From: Bisporella sp. PMI_857
Lineage: Eukaryota; Ascomycota; Leotiomycetes; Helotiales; Helotiaceae
Assembly: GCA_021307315.1 (NCBI GenBank)
Contig: JAJSPD010000009.1
Location: 496,001 to 560,000, forward strand
Length of the DNA: 64,000 nucleotides
Reading direction: 5' to 3'
The position numbers and the translations under genes were made by a program. This document shows, piece after piece, positions 20,856-32,510 of this stretch; within the stretch, counting starts at the first letter, position 1, and each line of letters starts with the position of its first letter. The notes below the pieces were generated by a model. The model worked only from the letters and a program-made list of their open reading frames with translations, was not told where the DNA came from and did no database searches.

Positions 20856-22795
20856 TTATGACGCAAAGTGAGGAGCGTTCAGGAAAAGCCCCATAAGCAC
20901 ACCTCCGAGAGTACCAGCGATGGGGATTGTGAGGACCCAGGCGAGAAGCAAGAGTCCAACTCGCTGCCAGTTGACGGCCTTGTACGTTCCATTGCAAAGA
21001 CCGACACCGACGGTGGCACCAGTAATGCACATGGAGGTAGAGACTGGGAGAGAGTATTGAGAGAATAGAAGGACGGTAATGGCGGCGCCCATCTCCATTG
21101 AGCAACCTCTGCTTGGTGAGTGGTATGTGATCTTGTTACCCATAACTATTCACTTGTTAGTATGACTCTTCAAGAACAGATCATGTTTGCTCACCCTTCA
21201 TGATGTTGTAACCATAGGTACAGAAACCGATAGAGATAGTAGCGGAGAGAACAGCGAGTTGCCAGACGGGGACCGGGGCTTTAGAAGCGGCAGCATTTCC
21301 GGTGTGCCATGCGCCATAAATGACAGCCCAAGGACCAACTGAGTTTCCGATGTCGTTGGCACCGTGAGCAAAAGATGCAGTACAGGCGGTCAATATCTGG
21401 ACAAAGGAGTATGTATGCTCAACCTCGTTGGGGTATTTAACAGCGTGTGAGTAAACACGCTGCATGCGCTTCCCTTCTGGGGTGCCGTGAATGCCGCTCT
21501 GGGCCGCGTGGATGTCGTAGTGAAGGCCATATAAGAGACCAGCAATGACGGTGGCAGGAATCCGGCTGAGAAGGATCTTTAAGTTGGATAGTTCGTACCA
21601 TCTGCCTTCGCCAAGAGGGTTATTCTCTAGAGTGCGCATAGCCCAGCCAAATGGGCCGCGTTTCTTCAACATGACTTCGTGCAGCCTGCGATCGTTTAGG
21701 GCTTGAAGCTCTGCGTAGGTAAGTGACTTTCGACGTGTTGGCGTCTGGGCGGCGGTGGCTCCTTTCTCAGAGTTTGGCTCGGAAGTGATATCCTCGCTGC
21801 CAACCTTCTTGGTTTCATACTCACTCTCGGACTCGACTGACCGGCCCGAGGATTGGTGATGCTCATCTTCGTCCTGGACAACCGCATAGTTGGGGACATT
21901 GATGTAGTCGAGGTCCGACGCAGGAGCTGGACGGTGGAAAAGGAGAGGACCATACAAGAACATCCACCACTTGACAGTCGCATCGCGCTTAATAATTCTT
22001 GTGTAGATGAAAGGTACAAAGAAGATTGCTGACAAGACCGCAACACCAGAGCCAGTGCCCATGGTGACCGAAGCGACATACCAAGCAGGCTTTTTGTTTA
22101 AGCCGAGCTTTGGAGAGCCCTTGTATACGACTGACAGCGTGCAAATGGTGCCGGCAACGAGGAACCAGAATGGTGAGGAGTAGACAGCCCATGGTACGGG
22201 ATTCTTGCGCATGTGCACGATAACTTTGATGAGCATGAAGATAGTACCAGCGAAACCTGCAGAGATTGCTGGGGCCATTCCAAGACCGGCGAAGATGGCA
22301 CCAAGACCCTTTCCTTTGTTCCAGCCCCATTGAACCTTCTCGGCTCCAACTGTTGCAACACCAACACCAGCAACAGCAGAGATGAGGGAATAGGTCGAAG
22401 AAACGTGAGCTGAGTGTCGTGTACACCACATGACCCAGGAAGATGCAGCGGCGAGAGCGCATGTGAATGCGAGCATTTGGACACCAGCATCACCTTTGAA
22501 GGCGGAGTTGGGAATAATGCCGTTCTTGATGGTATCCGCTGTTCGTGCACCGACTGTAATTGCTCCTAACATCTCAAAAATGGTACCGAATATCATGGCC
22601 TGTCTATATGAGATAGATCTCGAAGACACACTGGTTGCCCACGCATTTGCAACATCGTCTGCCAAACTGTCAGTATCGAGTCCATCCTGTGATACCTTTG
22701 GATGGCTGTTACTCACTTGCACCATTGTTGTAGGCATCGAGCATGGCAAAGAAAGTGCCGATGACGAACACATAGGTGAACTGGTCAAGCGCCAT
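20856..22795 (-). CDS. PHO-4 family phosphate permease (Na+/Pi symporter)
   Basis: Three exons (22717-22795, 21195-22658, 20856-21145) give 610 residues. The two PHO-4 signatures are present: GANDVANAW near residue 25, built across the first intron, and FAHGANDIGNSVGPW in the C-terminal half. About ten to twelve hydrophobic helices surround a long charged central loop (EDEHHQSSGRSVESESEYE to PTRRKSLTYAELQALNDRR). The C-terminal exon has YHSPSRGCSMEMGAAITV and PVSTSMCITGATVGVGLCNG, as in Neurospora PHO-4 and yeast Pho89. The protein imports phosphate with sodium across the plasma membrane; such genes are usually induced by phosphate starvation. Ser residues in the loop could be phosphorylated (inference). 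Confidence 0.93.
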
Positions 22796-24615
22796 TGTGA
22801 CGGTAAACAAGCTTTATGGTGATTGGCAAAGTGTTTGGCACTTTGGTGCCGAGGTGCTAATTGCTGTATACCAAGGTGCTGGTTGCTGCCTCTCGAAATT
22901 GGGCAATACAGATGCTTTATATTTCTGGATGCATAAGCTCATGTTGCCCCCATGCACCTCCTCGGTCTAAACAGACATGCAAACATGCCTTCCCACGTTC
23001 CCATGTCAATGGGTATGATTCGCGATAAAGAGTAAAGCCAAGAGTCTTGGGTATGGGGCATTAGCTGGGAGGGAACATTGGAACAAAACTAGACACACTA
23101 TTTTCGTAGAGGCTCCCAATGGCTCATGGTGGTATCAGCATCTGATTTCGGTGGCCCCGTAAAGCTGTTATTAGCCATAGGATCCCACAACGTGCAGATA
23201 GATGATTGACGGCGCAGCCAGCCTAAGCAAAGAAAGAAAGCCTTACGGCGGAGGCTGCCGAATTTCAATATATTGAGCACATATTGTAACCTTTCCAGGA
23301 GCTGTCGAGCTGGACATAGCACACGACCTTTTGCTGTATATGACATCCGCCTATTTAGCCAATTCGTGCGAATTCTAGCCAATGTTGCTTCGCGTTCTTC
23401 GTATTCTTGGCTGCTGCACAGTATCGATGTACTCGTGAAACACAGAAAACGGAAAAGAGACGAATCGATTTGTCGTGGCCATCCACTTCGGCTTCTTCAA
23501 ATTAGACGTCGTTATGACTGAAAGTTCCGGTAAGGTGGTAGCGGCGGATGAATCTCTTGGCAAACTCTTAAAACTCTTGGCTGTCCGCTCCGCGCTGACC
23601 TCTGAGCGTCCTGTTTCTTACACGTGGGTGGGGGAATGGCTCGGAATAAAGCTTGGCAGATTCAGCCATGCGACCACCAAATCTTGGCAGATTCTACGTT
23701 TGTTCTAGTTAGCATAATATCCCAGGACCCCACTGGGTTCGAGAGGAGAAAAGGTAATCATCTCAAATTGAAGATCTAGATAGGTGACTCTATCGCCACT
23801 AAAGATCTACAGGTATTTAATATCATGAGACAGAAGAGGCAAAAAGCAAGTTTTGAAACATATCGAGACATTGAGATACTACGAAGCCATACGATACGTA
23901 ACGTTGTTATGTCGAAAATGTGCTTCTCTTCGTCCTTCTGATAAGCCGAAACCCTTTTTTTCCCTTGACGCCACACCCAGAGTTCGCTCCGTAATCAACC
24001 CGCTTCGAGACTCAATTACACACGTCGAGTTCTAGGGCGAATACACGGCTGTTGTGCGTTACAAACTTCACAAGGCTCCAAGAATATCAGTCTCCTATGT
24101 ACAAGCTGCATAGGCAGCTCTCGAGGCAGATGAATAGGCAGAGCGCCGTCTAAATCTTGGGCTGACTTGCGGCATATATTGACAGGAGCATGTACGGACA
24201 TGCCCTCGCTTATAGTTTCGCCCCCTGAGTAGCCCTTTTCATGGAAACGCTGGAGCCGCCATTCTGGCATTTCAGCATCTTGTTGTAGCCGAGGGAAAGT
24301 TTCCAAGCTGTATACTATCTATTGTCAAATCCTACAAGCTCTTTCAAGGTAAACTTGATACAAACCATGCCACGTAGTAAAAGCAGGATCAATTTTATTG
24401 AGACTGCATCCCCTTCTTAATCATTCGATATTAGCAAAGCAACATTTCTGGATCTGGTTGGTGGTACCAAGATATTGGATGGCCTGTCACAGAAAGGACA
24501 CCTCAAAGTGTGTCAACTGGATAGATGAGCTGAAGAAAAAGTAGCGTCCAGATCATTCCGGTTGTCATGGTACCTTTCCCATTAATCTATTTCTCTTCTC
24601 AACTAGAAAAACAGG
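22796..24615. other. Gene-poor stretch upstream of the phosphate permease
   Basis: About 1.8 kb. A TATAAA on the minus strand (22916-22921) lies 121 bases before the permease ATG. Frames such as 24016-24306 (-) have coding-like composition but no recognisable family, so nothing is called. Confidence 0.45.
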
Positions 24616-25606
24616 TTGTATTTCATCAACATCCTTCCATCCTCCGTTTCTCGTAGCTTCCATCAACACTTGAAGCCATCAGCACACGCCGCATACGTTT
24701 CGTTCTTGCACTGCACGACCACCTTCTGTACGCCTGCAAAGCACAGCATATCAAGACAAGAAGCGAGTCTCGTCTATGAATCCCTCACTACACCTTCTCG
24801 CGCAACATTTGGGCCATGCAAACAAAATCGTGCCAGAAAATCCGCCTCACTCCTTAGCTTACCTCAATCATACCTCCTTTGTCGACCCTTCGCTACCTCT
24901 ACTCAACAACAGTAAACAAATTACTCTACTCCAAGGGCCTGGAAATCTCATCCAACAAGTACCAAGATATAATTCTGCAAGCCGGTATTACCATCAACCC
25001 CGAAACTCTTTTTCCGCCCTCTACCATTGGTATGGATAATTCCCTCACTCTCTCTCAACAAAATGTGAGCATCTACGAAAGAATGAAGGATGAGGAAGAC
25101 ATAGCTGAAGAGTGAAACGATGAGGAATATTACAATGGATGATAGTGAATATCTCGGAAATTACTTCAAATGCCTTGAATAGATCCCAGAAATGCCGACA
25201 ATTCCTAGAGGGAAGCTTTCTTCCCACGAGCTCGAGTGCGTGATAACAACCTCTTCCGACTAACGTCGTTTATCCCTCCCGAACTCTCGTATATACTCCC
25301 AGTTTTGCGCGGGCTCGTTCCCGTCGGTAGCTCTGATGAGTTATTATCGTGAAAATAGCTTCTCCAACGACCCGATGCCAATTTCGACAGCTGCTCTTTT
25401 ACGTGATATCTCTTATGTTGCATCAAGGTCTCTCATCGTACCTCTGATCTCGCTTTCTTCAATCTTGACCACCAAGTTCGCACCACCCAGGAGATCGCTC
25501 AGCGCGTATTCAACGTTGCCCAGCATCACACGTTCGGTGTTGCCATTCAATATGATCTAGAATCTGATTATGCATGTGAAAACTACAATATGCTGCTTCA
25601 AATGTG
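24616..25606 (+). pseudogene. Possible decayed gene, family unknown
   Basis: Several plus-strand stretches have coding-like composition but sit in different frames and are broken by stops. One, ending at 25115, contains LQAGITINPETLFPPSTIG and ends DEEDIAEE. Another, near 25215-25350, reads RDNNLFRLTSFIPPELSYIL and VLRGLVPVGSSDELLS. A third, ending at a stop at 25606, contains SDLAFFNLDHQVRTTQEIAQ and RVFNVAQHHTFGVAIQYDLE. No single set of splice sites joins them. I do not recognise the family; the call rests on composition only. Confidence 0.3.
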
Positions 25607-26425
25607 AATCTTTCACCATTGTGATGCATCTTCCACTCATAGATCAGCACCATGCTGGTTACAGAGACCTCGAAGCAGAGAGGATTTTGTCAGTTTGTGA
25701 ATGAAGTTAGGCCATGCGGCTGGTCGCTGAAGATTCTTTTGGTTTGTCAAAAAGTCTGGCATAGGGAACAATTTCGACAACTAAGGTAGTAGTTTCTTTT
25801 GATTCGGAAGACTCGTTACGTTGAGAGGATCAGAGAGATTGCAGCCTGCGGTTTTGGTGATAGTTGAAGAGCTCGTAGAATCCTCTCAGGTGTATGTTCT
25901 GATTGATCTTGGAGCAGCACTAATTTCTAGCCCCTAGAACTAGTAATATTGCTTTACTCGCGCTTCCACCATTTTTTTAGTTACTTGCAAACCTCTATTT
26001 TGCTCTTTAGATGTTATTGAGGCTCGGATTGTACAGGCAAAAGCTAGCTGGTGTTTGTCCCGCCGAGCTTTGCTCACGACGTCCTGTTACAGCTTGGACA
26101 CTTAGTACTTTCTAAGAATGTTGAATGTAAGCACAGGTCTTGAACTCCCGCAGAATATTAACAACTGCTACCATCTTAAGCTTATTGGAGTCGATCAAAG
26201 GCTGAGACTCACAAGACCTTATGTTGGGAATAGGCCGAAGGATCTCATGGCATTCGAGGCATGCATTTCATTGTGTGGCTTCACTGTATTGAATTGGAAA
26301 TGTTAATTCATGCTCACACTAACACATGGTCGTCAACAAAACAACCTACGGCCATCATCGAAATGCTTTCTTACGCAGCAGAACCTCCACATTCTCCCTC
26401 GACACCCAAGCCCATCAAGACGGCA
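25607..26425. other. Intergenic, no gene seen
   Basis: About 0.8 kb leading to the 3' end of the sugar transporter gene. No supported feature. Confidence 0.45.
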
Positions 26426-28103
26426 TCACAGCTCCGCCTCAATCCGATAACTGCCCATCCTCCTCGGTGGTACCCTCTGGAAAAACATCTCGTCGATCTC
26501 CCCAAACGTCCGCCCTTTTAACTCTGGCACATAAAAGAATGAGCCCACACTCGCCACCGCCGCCAAACCTCCGAACACGAACCCCACCTTCCCCTTCATA
26601 TTCCCGCTATCGGGATTGACCATATACGGAATTGCAAAGTTCATCGCTATACCAAACACAGCCTGCGTAGCTGTCGCCAGCGCCGTTGTCCTCGCTCGCA
26701 ACGCTGCGCTCGACGTCTCGCCTAATATCACGAATGCCATCGCGCCAATGGTGAGGAAGTATACAAATGCGTAGATGACCGTCGCGGAAGCCTGGACCCA
26801 TTTGGCGCCAGAGGAGGGCACCACATCCATAATGCCGATAAGGAGCAGAAGCGCAGTGAGTATGAACATACCCAGCAAGAATATCTTGCGCCGCCCATAA
26901 GAGTTGACGACAAACCAGGAGCAGAAATTACCGAGGACACCACAAGCTGTGACGCCAACGCCGAGATCAAACGATTTAGATGTATCGAGGCCAGCTAGCT
27001 GGAAGAAGTAGGTTGAGTATCCAAGCACAAAGATGATGCCGACGAAGTGCTGGCACGCGAAGACACCAGTGGAGATACCGGTGCGGATGAGGTTAGTGCC
27101 GCGGAAGCAATCGAGGTAGGAAGGGGACTTTTGGGCGGCTTCGTCAGCAATTGTACGTTTTATGTCTGCGAGTTTGGGGGAGATGTCAGTTTGAGCACCC
27201 CAAAGGCGCTGCAATGAGCGGCGGGCTTTGTCGACTTGGCCTACACGAACGAGATGCCAGGGTGATTCTGGTGAGAAGATGAGTCCAGCGCTGAGGAAGG
27301 CGGCGAAGAAAAGCTGGATTGCGAAGGGAGCTCGGTATGCCCATCTATCTGTCCTCTCACCAAAAATCTTGATAACTGAGTTGGAGACCAATTGCCCAAT
27401 AGCAATACCCAAATTGATACCTGCGGTAGAGATTCCCCTCAGAACTACAGGCGTAATCTCGGAGCACATCAGAGGACCCAGGGTCAGGTAAAAACCCAGA
27501 CCAAAACCCAAGATGAGTTTGCTGAGTAGAAAGCCAGCCTTAGAAGTCGTAGCAACTTGTCCGACTATGCCACCACTGCAAATGAGAATTCCGGCCGCCA
27601 GGCCGGCCTTTCGACCTGCTCTGTCGGAGATCCAGCTGCAAATAAAGCCACCGACGAACTGGCCAACTGCGCCAATGATGTTAAATGCTGATTGCCAGTC
27701 TGCGGGCAGCACAGCCTGGCCCTCGAAGATATATCTGCGTCTCTAGTCAGCTTAGGGTCCCATTAATGAATTAAAGAAGAGACGTGACTTACCCAAAGTC
27801 TCTTCGGAATGAAGGTACGCCAATCATCGCTCCATTTACTTGTGCATCGAAACCCCTGTTGAAAGAGTTGGACACAGGTCTCGTGAGGAGGAAGGGGTTC
27901 ATGGCAGCTTACCATCCCACAGCACACATTGCCCAAAAGAAAGACCACCCAATAATGGCCTTATGGTATTTCCAGACATCACGAAAAGTGAGCTGATGCT
28001 CCGTCCCAGCATAGGCATGGTCGACTTTGCGATCTCCATTGGCAGCAGTTTCTGTATGTTCAACAGCCTCAGGGCTTGGCGCGAGGGAGGAATCTTTCCC
28101 CAT
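26426..28103 (-). CDS. MFS sugar transporter (maltose/alpha-glucoside-permease-like)
   Basis: Three exons (27913-28103, 27793-27855, 26426-27734) give 520 residues. Sugar-porter hallmarks are visible: first helix ending GFDAQVNGAMIGVPSFRRDFG, the loop 2-3 motif DRAGRKAG, PESPWHLVR after helix 6, YGRRKIF in loop 8-9, and PELKGRTFGEIDEMF at the end of helix 12. The general layout resembles fungal MAL-type or hexose H+ symporters. The second exon is only 63 bases and supplies most of the first-helix motif, which supports the model. It lies upstream-to-downstream on the same strand as a cytosolic GH5 hydrolase and a Zn2Cys6 regulator, suggesting import of an oligosaccharide that is then cut inside the cell. 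The substrate is inference. Confidence 0.92.
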
Positions 28104-28870
28104 GTTTCGACTACTTAGCAGCGATAGTAGTTCTTGCCAAGTGACAGTGAAAATCAGCGATTTCTTTATCGTAAGAGAAAAGAGACAATATGTGTGATGA
28201 TGATGATCGACAGCATGACCAGCTTCGTGAGATTTCGCGTCGTCTTATAGTTTTTTTTCGGTCAATACTTGTCGCTGCATATGGGACCACATCCGTACAT
28301 GGAGGAGATCTGGGGTAAGGCCCTGAAACATATTCCGCATCCCCAGTTCTCCGCGCCCCTAGCCGGTTTCTGGGGATGAAGCGATATTCCGCGGTAGTGT
28401 CTCAGGTTTATATTCCTAAGGTCGGGTTAGCCCCATCTTGGCCAGTCAGGCTGGAAGACGATATTCCGCGACAGTCTCTCCACCGAACTTTACCACTTTC
28501 GGCGTTGCTACTGGAATAGCCTTTGAGAGAATCTGCCGGAAAGGCCTCATTGTGGCACTCGCTATAGTGGCCTAATTTGGGGGCTAAATACTTTGGTCAG
28601 TCGCTTTATAGTAATATTCATGGAATTTTTTGCTCGAGCTTATTCTTGACAACGAGTGGAAAATATGCAAATCTAGTGCAGGATATGTGAGTTTGGAAAT
28701 ATCGGCCTTTCGGCGCACATTGGGCAAAGGACTCCAAGTGACGAGTGAGCCATCTGCTTTAGACATTTGGAAGAAGCACCTCAAAGGCTGTAACGAATGC
28801 CAGAAATCAGAACTGTTGCACTTGCATTAAAATTTAATAATTGATAGTATATTTCTATGCATACAGTTGT
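28104..28870. other. Transporter promoter region
   Basis: About 0.77 kb. It contains three exact copies of a nine-base CG-rich motif (separate entry) and the 3' flank of the GH5 gene. No coding sequence. Confidence 0.55.
28330..28469 (-). promoter_or_regulatory. Three ATATTCCGC repeats upstream of the transporter
   Basis: ATATTCCGC occurs at 28330-28338, 28384-28392 and 28461-28469, about 230-365 bases before the transporter ATG. The last two copies share a longer context (GATATTCCGCG, then TAGT or CAGT and a CTCT-type tail). CCG/CGG cores are what Zn2Cys6 proteins bind, and such a regulator is encoded 2.6 kb away. Binding by that regulator is inference. Confidence 0.5.
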
Positions 28871-30433
28871 TTATGGCTCTACATAAAATCTCGCATCCTC
28901 CTTCAAAATCAAGTTCAACTCATCTCTAACAACACAATTCTCAAACTTGAAACTCGCCGCCAGCTCATCAAGCTCTTCTTCACTCTTTCCGCGAAAGAGC
29001 TCTGCCATTTCCAAACCCATATACTCGCTCAGTAAACACTCTCTTACAACCCTCTCCACCTGCCTCTCAAAAGTCCAAAGTGGAGACGGGTATTTAATAG
29101 CTCGCAAATGCTCAGGCACCATCTCCTTCAGATGCTTAAGAAACGGATCATAAACATGCGCCACTTTGCTGTCCGAGCATCCCCAGAAGTCCAAATTGAG
29201 CGCCTTCTTTTTCACCAGAAATGATGAGATGAGCTGCATATATGGCGATGAAGGCGAGATGTGTACCATGCCCTGGTATCCAATATCCTTATAAAGCCAG
29301 ATAGACCAGGACACGTCTGTCTCTCTATATATAGACAATTGTTCCCTGAGCAACTCGAAACGTTGTGAATTAGTAGTGGCGAAGTCCTTGTCATCTTCAG
29401 CAGATGCGTAGACGGGGCCAAACTCGCCATTCCAAATTGGCACTCCCTTCTCTCTCATGAAGGCCACTTTTCGCTCAAAACTCTTTCGTAGCTTCGCTTT
29501 TTGAGTTGAAGTCCCAAGATATGCCTCTCCAGTTGGAAACCCCATCATCGAGTAGTCGTGGCATGCATATACTGTGTTGGAGAGAGGTGTGGATGGGAAG
29601 TGCGAGAAATCCATAGCGTAGGTATTCCCATCTATGAAGAGGACATGATCAGGGTCGACCTCCCTTATCGCTTTCTCAACTCGATTGTAGAAATTGATCA
29701 GATTGATATGTTCTGGGTCTGCAGGCTCGTTAAGTGGATTGTAGCCTGCGATGAAGGGGTTCCCTCGATAATGTTTTGCTAATGCTACCCAGAGGTTGAT
29801 CATTCGATCCTGGAACTCCTTAAATTTCCAAAATAGTGCTTTACTTGTTCCAGAATCAGAATGCCAGTCTTGATTTTGACCACCTGGAACCGCGTGAAGA
29901 TCAAGGATGACGTAGAGATTCTGTTCCGCACAAAGGTTGACGATACGATCGAGAAGTTGGAATCCTTCCTCTTTGTAAATTCCAGGATTGAGGTCATCTT
30001 CGAAATGGCGATAGTTGAAAGGCACCCGAAGGCAGTTCACACCAAGCGAGGCAAAAAATTTGGCATCAGATGAAGTGAAGAAGTAGTCCAGAAATCTGTC
30101 AAAGAAAAATTTGTACTTTTCCGGACCCAGAACAGAGAGCATGGCTGCACGGTGTTCCGACTCATGCCCTGAGAATCCTGTAATGAAGTTCTCCATGTTG
30201 AGATGGCCACCAAGTCCAGCACCCTTAAGCACTACCTTTCGTCCATCGCCGTCGATGAGGCCCGTACCGCTGACCTTTATAATGGTTTTGATCGGATGTT
30301 CTTTACAATCCGCTGACGAACCCATCCCTTTTGTTAAGTCATTTATGGGCGAAGAAACCGTATTCGCTCGTAAACCGTTTGTCGTATATGAACCATTGCC
30401 GTTCGAGATAATAGCAGAATCTGCTGCGTGCAT
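28871..30433 (-). CDS. Intracellular GH5 family glycoside hydrolase
   Basis: A single exon encoding 520 residues. The GH5 (beta/alpha)8 features are plain: LRVPFNYRHF (strand 3 Arg), the acid/base Glu236 in GYNPLNEPADPEH, HDYSMM, and the nucleophile Glu337 in WNGEFGP. GLGGHLNMENFITGF near residue 75 and a C-terminal helical extension typify fungal proteins annotated as GH5 glucan beta-glucosidase-like. There is no signal peptide, so the enzyme should be cytosolic. With the adjoining sugar transporter this suggests cleavage of an imported beta-linked oligosaccharide or a glycoside. AT-rich sequence 85-110 bases before the ATG (near 30518-30531) could be the core promoter. Confidence 0.88.
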   Translation of the reverse strand: MHAADSAIISNGNGSYTTNGLRANTVSSPINDLTKGMGSSADCKEHPIKTIIKVSGTGLIDGDGRKVVLKGAGLGGHLNMENFITGFSGHESEHRAAMLSVLGPEKYKFFFDRFLDYFFTSSDAKFFASLGVNCLRVPFNYRHFEDDLNPGIYKEEGFQLLDRIVNLCAEQNLYVILDLHAVPGGQNQDWHSDSGTSKALFWKFKEFQDRMINLWVALAKHYRGNPFIAGYNPLNEPADPEHINLINFYNRVEKAIREVDPDHVLFIDGNTYAMDFSHFPSTPLSNTVYACHDYSMMGFPTGEAYLGTSTQKAKLRKSFERKVAFMREKGVPIWNGEFGPVYASAEDDKDFATTNSQRFELLREQLSIYRETDVSWSIWLYKDIGYQGMVHISPSSPYMQLISSFLVKKKALNLDFWGCSDSKVAHVYDPFLKHLKEMVPEHLRAIKYPSPLWTFERQVERVVRECLLSEYMGLEMAELFRGKSEEELDELAASFKFENCVVRDELNLILKEDARFYVEP

Positions 30434-30677
30434 TGTGATGAAAACCGTAGAAAAGATGTTCAGTCAGTGATAAACACAATAGGGGTATAGCTCACTCAAA
30501 ACTTCTCACAGGCCTCTATAAAATATAAATAGGTGAATGGAAGAGGAGTGAAAGTGAGAAGGCTACATGTACCCCATGCCCCGCTGCCGAGCATATGCCG
30601 ACCCCGCAGCGACACTCCGCGAACCCTGCCAACTGCAGGATGCCGGTCCACTTGGGGGTAGAGATTGGATGTTCCAA

Positions 30678-32510
30678 TTATACAGATGCCAATAGCTCCT
30701 CCAAGATATGAAGGCGATCACCCGCATCACCTACTTCGTGCTCCCAGAATCGCAGCATTTCTATCACGTCAATAACAGCGCCATCCCACCCATCTGGAAG
30801 CAGCCCAGCTGCATGAGTGGTCCGAGCGGCGGCAAGAATTACCAGAGCGCTTCTGGTACAAGACTGAATCATAAACCACGTCCCGTGATGGCGGTGCGTG
30901 AAGCCTGGCTTGTTGCGTTGGATTCTTTCAATACAGCAATTCAGGCCTTTCTGGCCATATTCTTCAACAACCGCTGCTCTCGATTCTTGCTCTTGATTAA
31001 TGGCCGCCTCCACAAATGGCCAATATATCAGCTCATAGAAATTCATTAAATGTCCTCTCAGAATAAACTTCAGTACATCATCATCGGCCTCTGGTGTCTG
31101 CAAACTCATCATTTCTGGCAAGGAATGTATCCATGTGTTGACTTGCTCTTCGTAAGACAACACCGAGTCCGACAGCTCCGCGAATGCCAGGTGCTCATAA
31201 CTCGGGCGCTGAGTATGACAGATTTCATTGCGAACTCGTGCATCCAGCCTTCTCAAGGATATTTCAGCCAGATAATAGTACCATTCTCTATGTTCTTGCT
31301 TGCCACTCTCTGACGGTGGAGTTGGGAAGAGACGTGGATACATATAACCATTTAATGTAAAATCGGGCAATTGAAGATGCTGTCGCAATTCAATCTCTGA
31401 TTTCCAACAGGTCCAGTATACACTCTCCTCTGAAGGAGGTCCTCTTGAACTCTCGGACACAGCGTTCCGCTCAAGAGGAAGTGATTGCATAGCAAAATCA
31501 AATTCTTGACAACAGGCTAGCGCCTGAACAAAATGTCTCCACGCTTGGATGGGTTGAAGGACAGACATCAAGTATACGCCGGAGAAAAAGAAGCACTGGG
31601 CCTCAACAACTCCTCCTTTTCCAAGCAAAGTCCCAATTCGCTTTTGGGACGCAGTAAAGTAAGAGTTTGCTCGAGCAGCATTTGTCGAGTCAGGAGATGA
31701 CGCGCCGAATGATGAGGCTATAGAGCCTAAAGCATAGATCAGTAGAACCAAGCATGACTCTGCATCCCAACCAAATCCATCAAGACTAACACGCTGCACC
31801 ATCTGACGAATGCTTTTCTCATCCAAAATTGGATTTTTGACATGAACGTGCTGGAGGAAGATTTCCAGAAGCTTCATGCCGGTGTTGCAATCCAGATCAC
31901 CAATAGAAACATATGCATCAGAGGCCGGGGATTGGGAAATTCCATCCAGCGGGGCCTTCCGTAGCAGCGACTTTACATTCAAGTGTCCATCGTATCGACC
32001 TTCGAAAACAGGCCATGAGAGCACGTCTGTAATGCTAATGCAAAGAGTATGAAAGCTAGGTTCCGATTCAATCGTGTCTGTGTCGTTCAGTACCGCAGCG
32101 TCTTGTGGTGCCTGTTGTGGTAGGTTCGAATATTGTGCATGTTGTGTTTGGTGCAACAGCTGTGAGTGCTGCAATGCCAGTGTCTCTTCGAGCTGATCCA
32201 ATCGTTCAAGAATCTTGAGACTCGCAGGGTCAAAGGGCGAAAGATCCACTGGGGAGGAAATGCATTTCGCTCCAACTCTCTCGCAAAAAGAACAAGAAGG
32301 TTTCTTGTTGTCACATTTGGTCCTTCTGGCTCTGCACACCTGACAAGCTGTGACGGCGCGCTTTCGGGGATAAGCCGCTGTTCCTCGTGGTGCCGGCCGC
32401 TTGCTGATCAACTGAGGAGTGTCTGACACGGGCGAGATTGGCGATCCGAGAGACGGGCCCATTGCAAGGGATGGAAGGTACAGGTTCAGGTCGGCACCCC
32501 TTCTCGACAA
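30678..32510 (-). CDS. Zn2Cys6 fungal transcription factor
   Basis: A single exon encoding 610 residues. Cysteines 56, 59, 66, 73, 76 and 83 form the binuclear zinc cluster (CQVCRARRTKC ... CSFC ... C), preceded by basic residues (PRKRAVTA). A short coiled coil follows (LKILERLDQLEETLALQHSQ, about 99-118), likely for dimerisation. The rest resembles the helical middle region of fungal-specific transcription factors (SYFTASQKRIGTLL, VQCFFFSGVYLM-like, HLMNFYELIYWPF). It lies 244 bases upstream of the GH5 gene on the same strand, so the two could share regulation though not a promoter. It probably controls the neighbouring GH5 and transporter genes (inference from position and from the CCG-rich motifs). 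Confidence 0.9.
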   Translation of the reverse strand: MSRRGADLNLYLPSLAMGPSLGSPISPVSDTPQLISKRPAPRGTAAYPRKRAVTACQVCRARRTKCDNKKPSCSFCERVGAKCISSPVDLSPFDPASLKILERLDQLEETLALQHSQLLHQTQHAQYSNLPQQAPQDAAVLNDTDTIESEPSFHTLCISITDVLSWPVFEGRYDGHLNVKSLLRKAPLDGISQSPASDAYVSIGDLDCNTGMKLLEIFLQHVHVKNPILDEKSIRQMVQRVSLDGFGWDAESCLVLLIYALGSIASSFGASSPDSTNAARANSYFTASQKRIGTLLGKGGVVEAQCFFFSGVYLMSVLQPIQAWRHFVQALACCQEFDFAMQSLPLERNAVSESSRGPPSEESVYWTCWKSEIELRQHLQLPDFTLNGYMYPRLFPTPPSESGKQEHREWYYYLAEISLRRLDARVRNEICHTQRPSYEHLAFAELSDSVLSYEEQVNTWIHSLPEMMSLQTPEADDDVLKFILRGHLMNFYELIYWPFVEAAINQEQESRAAVVEEYGQKGLNCCIERIQRNKPGFTHRHHGTWFMIQSCTRSALVILAAARTTHAAGLLPDGWDGAVIDVIEMLRFWEHEVGDAGDRLHILEELLASV

